This document shows positions 6,198 through 6,200 of a stretch of 6,200 nucleotides of DNA, one piece after another; position 1 is the first letter of the stretch; every line of letters begins with the position of its first letter. Made by a program: the position numbers and the translations under genes. This DNA is from Planctomycetia bacterium (lineage in GTDB: Bacteria; Planctomycetota; Planctomycetia; Pirellulales; UBA1268): contig RGBY01000153.1 of assembly GCA_009919445.1 (NCBI GenBank), positions 1 through 6,200 of the forward strand, given 5' to 3'. The notes beneath the pieces are model-generated. The model was not told the DNA's origin and searched no databases. It saw only the letters and a program-made list of their open reading frames with translations.

Positions 6198-6200
6198 CGG

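Overview
The window looks like about 6.2 kb of a GC-rich chromosome from a planctomycete-like bacterium, probably of the Pirellulales type. Three things suggest this: a small exported protein with a haem-c-like C-x4-CH motif of the kind common in Planctomycetes, two copies of a short GC-rich dispersed repeat (GCGAGCGG units) that resembles repeats I associate with this phylum, and generally weak ribosome binding sites. No rRNA or other marker gene is present, so this placement is an inference from style.

Layout, left to right. A purine nucleoside phosphorylase gene enters from beyond the left edge. It is broken near position 460-475 by a frame change with apparent loss of about 80 nt, and ends at 723. 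A surE 5'-nucleotidase gene (845-1543) follows on the same strand. It meets a small Dabb-domain gene (1548-1874, minus) tail to tail, 4 nt apart. Upstream of that lies a spacer with repeat copy 1 and overlapping inverted repeats, then the AAA+ membrane protease gene ftsH (2028-3950, minus). A 224-nt divergent spacer separates ftsH from a NUDIX hydrolase gene (4175-4615, plus). The NUDIX gene converges, 8 nt apart, on an exported cytochrome-c-like gene (4624-5346, minus). A second divergent spacer of about 260 nt leads to the nucleoside diphosphate kinase gene ndk (5611-6054, plus). A GC-rich hairpin terminator and repeat copy 2 close the window.

Four of the seven genes act on nucleotides or nucleosides. 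SurE makes nucleosides from monophosphates, PNP splits purine nucleosides, Ndk interconverts di- and triphosphates, and the NUDIX enzyme probably hydrolyses a nucleotide-type diphosphate. Only PNP and SurE are adjacent on one strand, so a salvage unit is plausible for those two alone. FtsH and the cytochrome-like protein are envelope functions unrelated to that theme. Every recognisable gene belongs to a known family. I found no convincing new system, CRISPR array, mobile element or tRNA. The points most worth checking are the PNP lesion, the odd N-terminus of Ndk, and the paired intergenic repeats.
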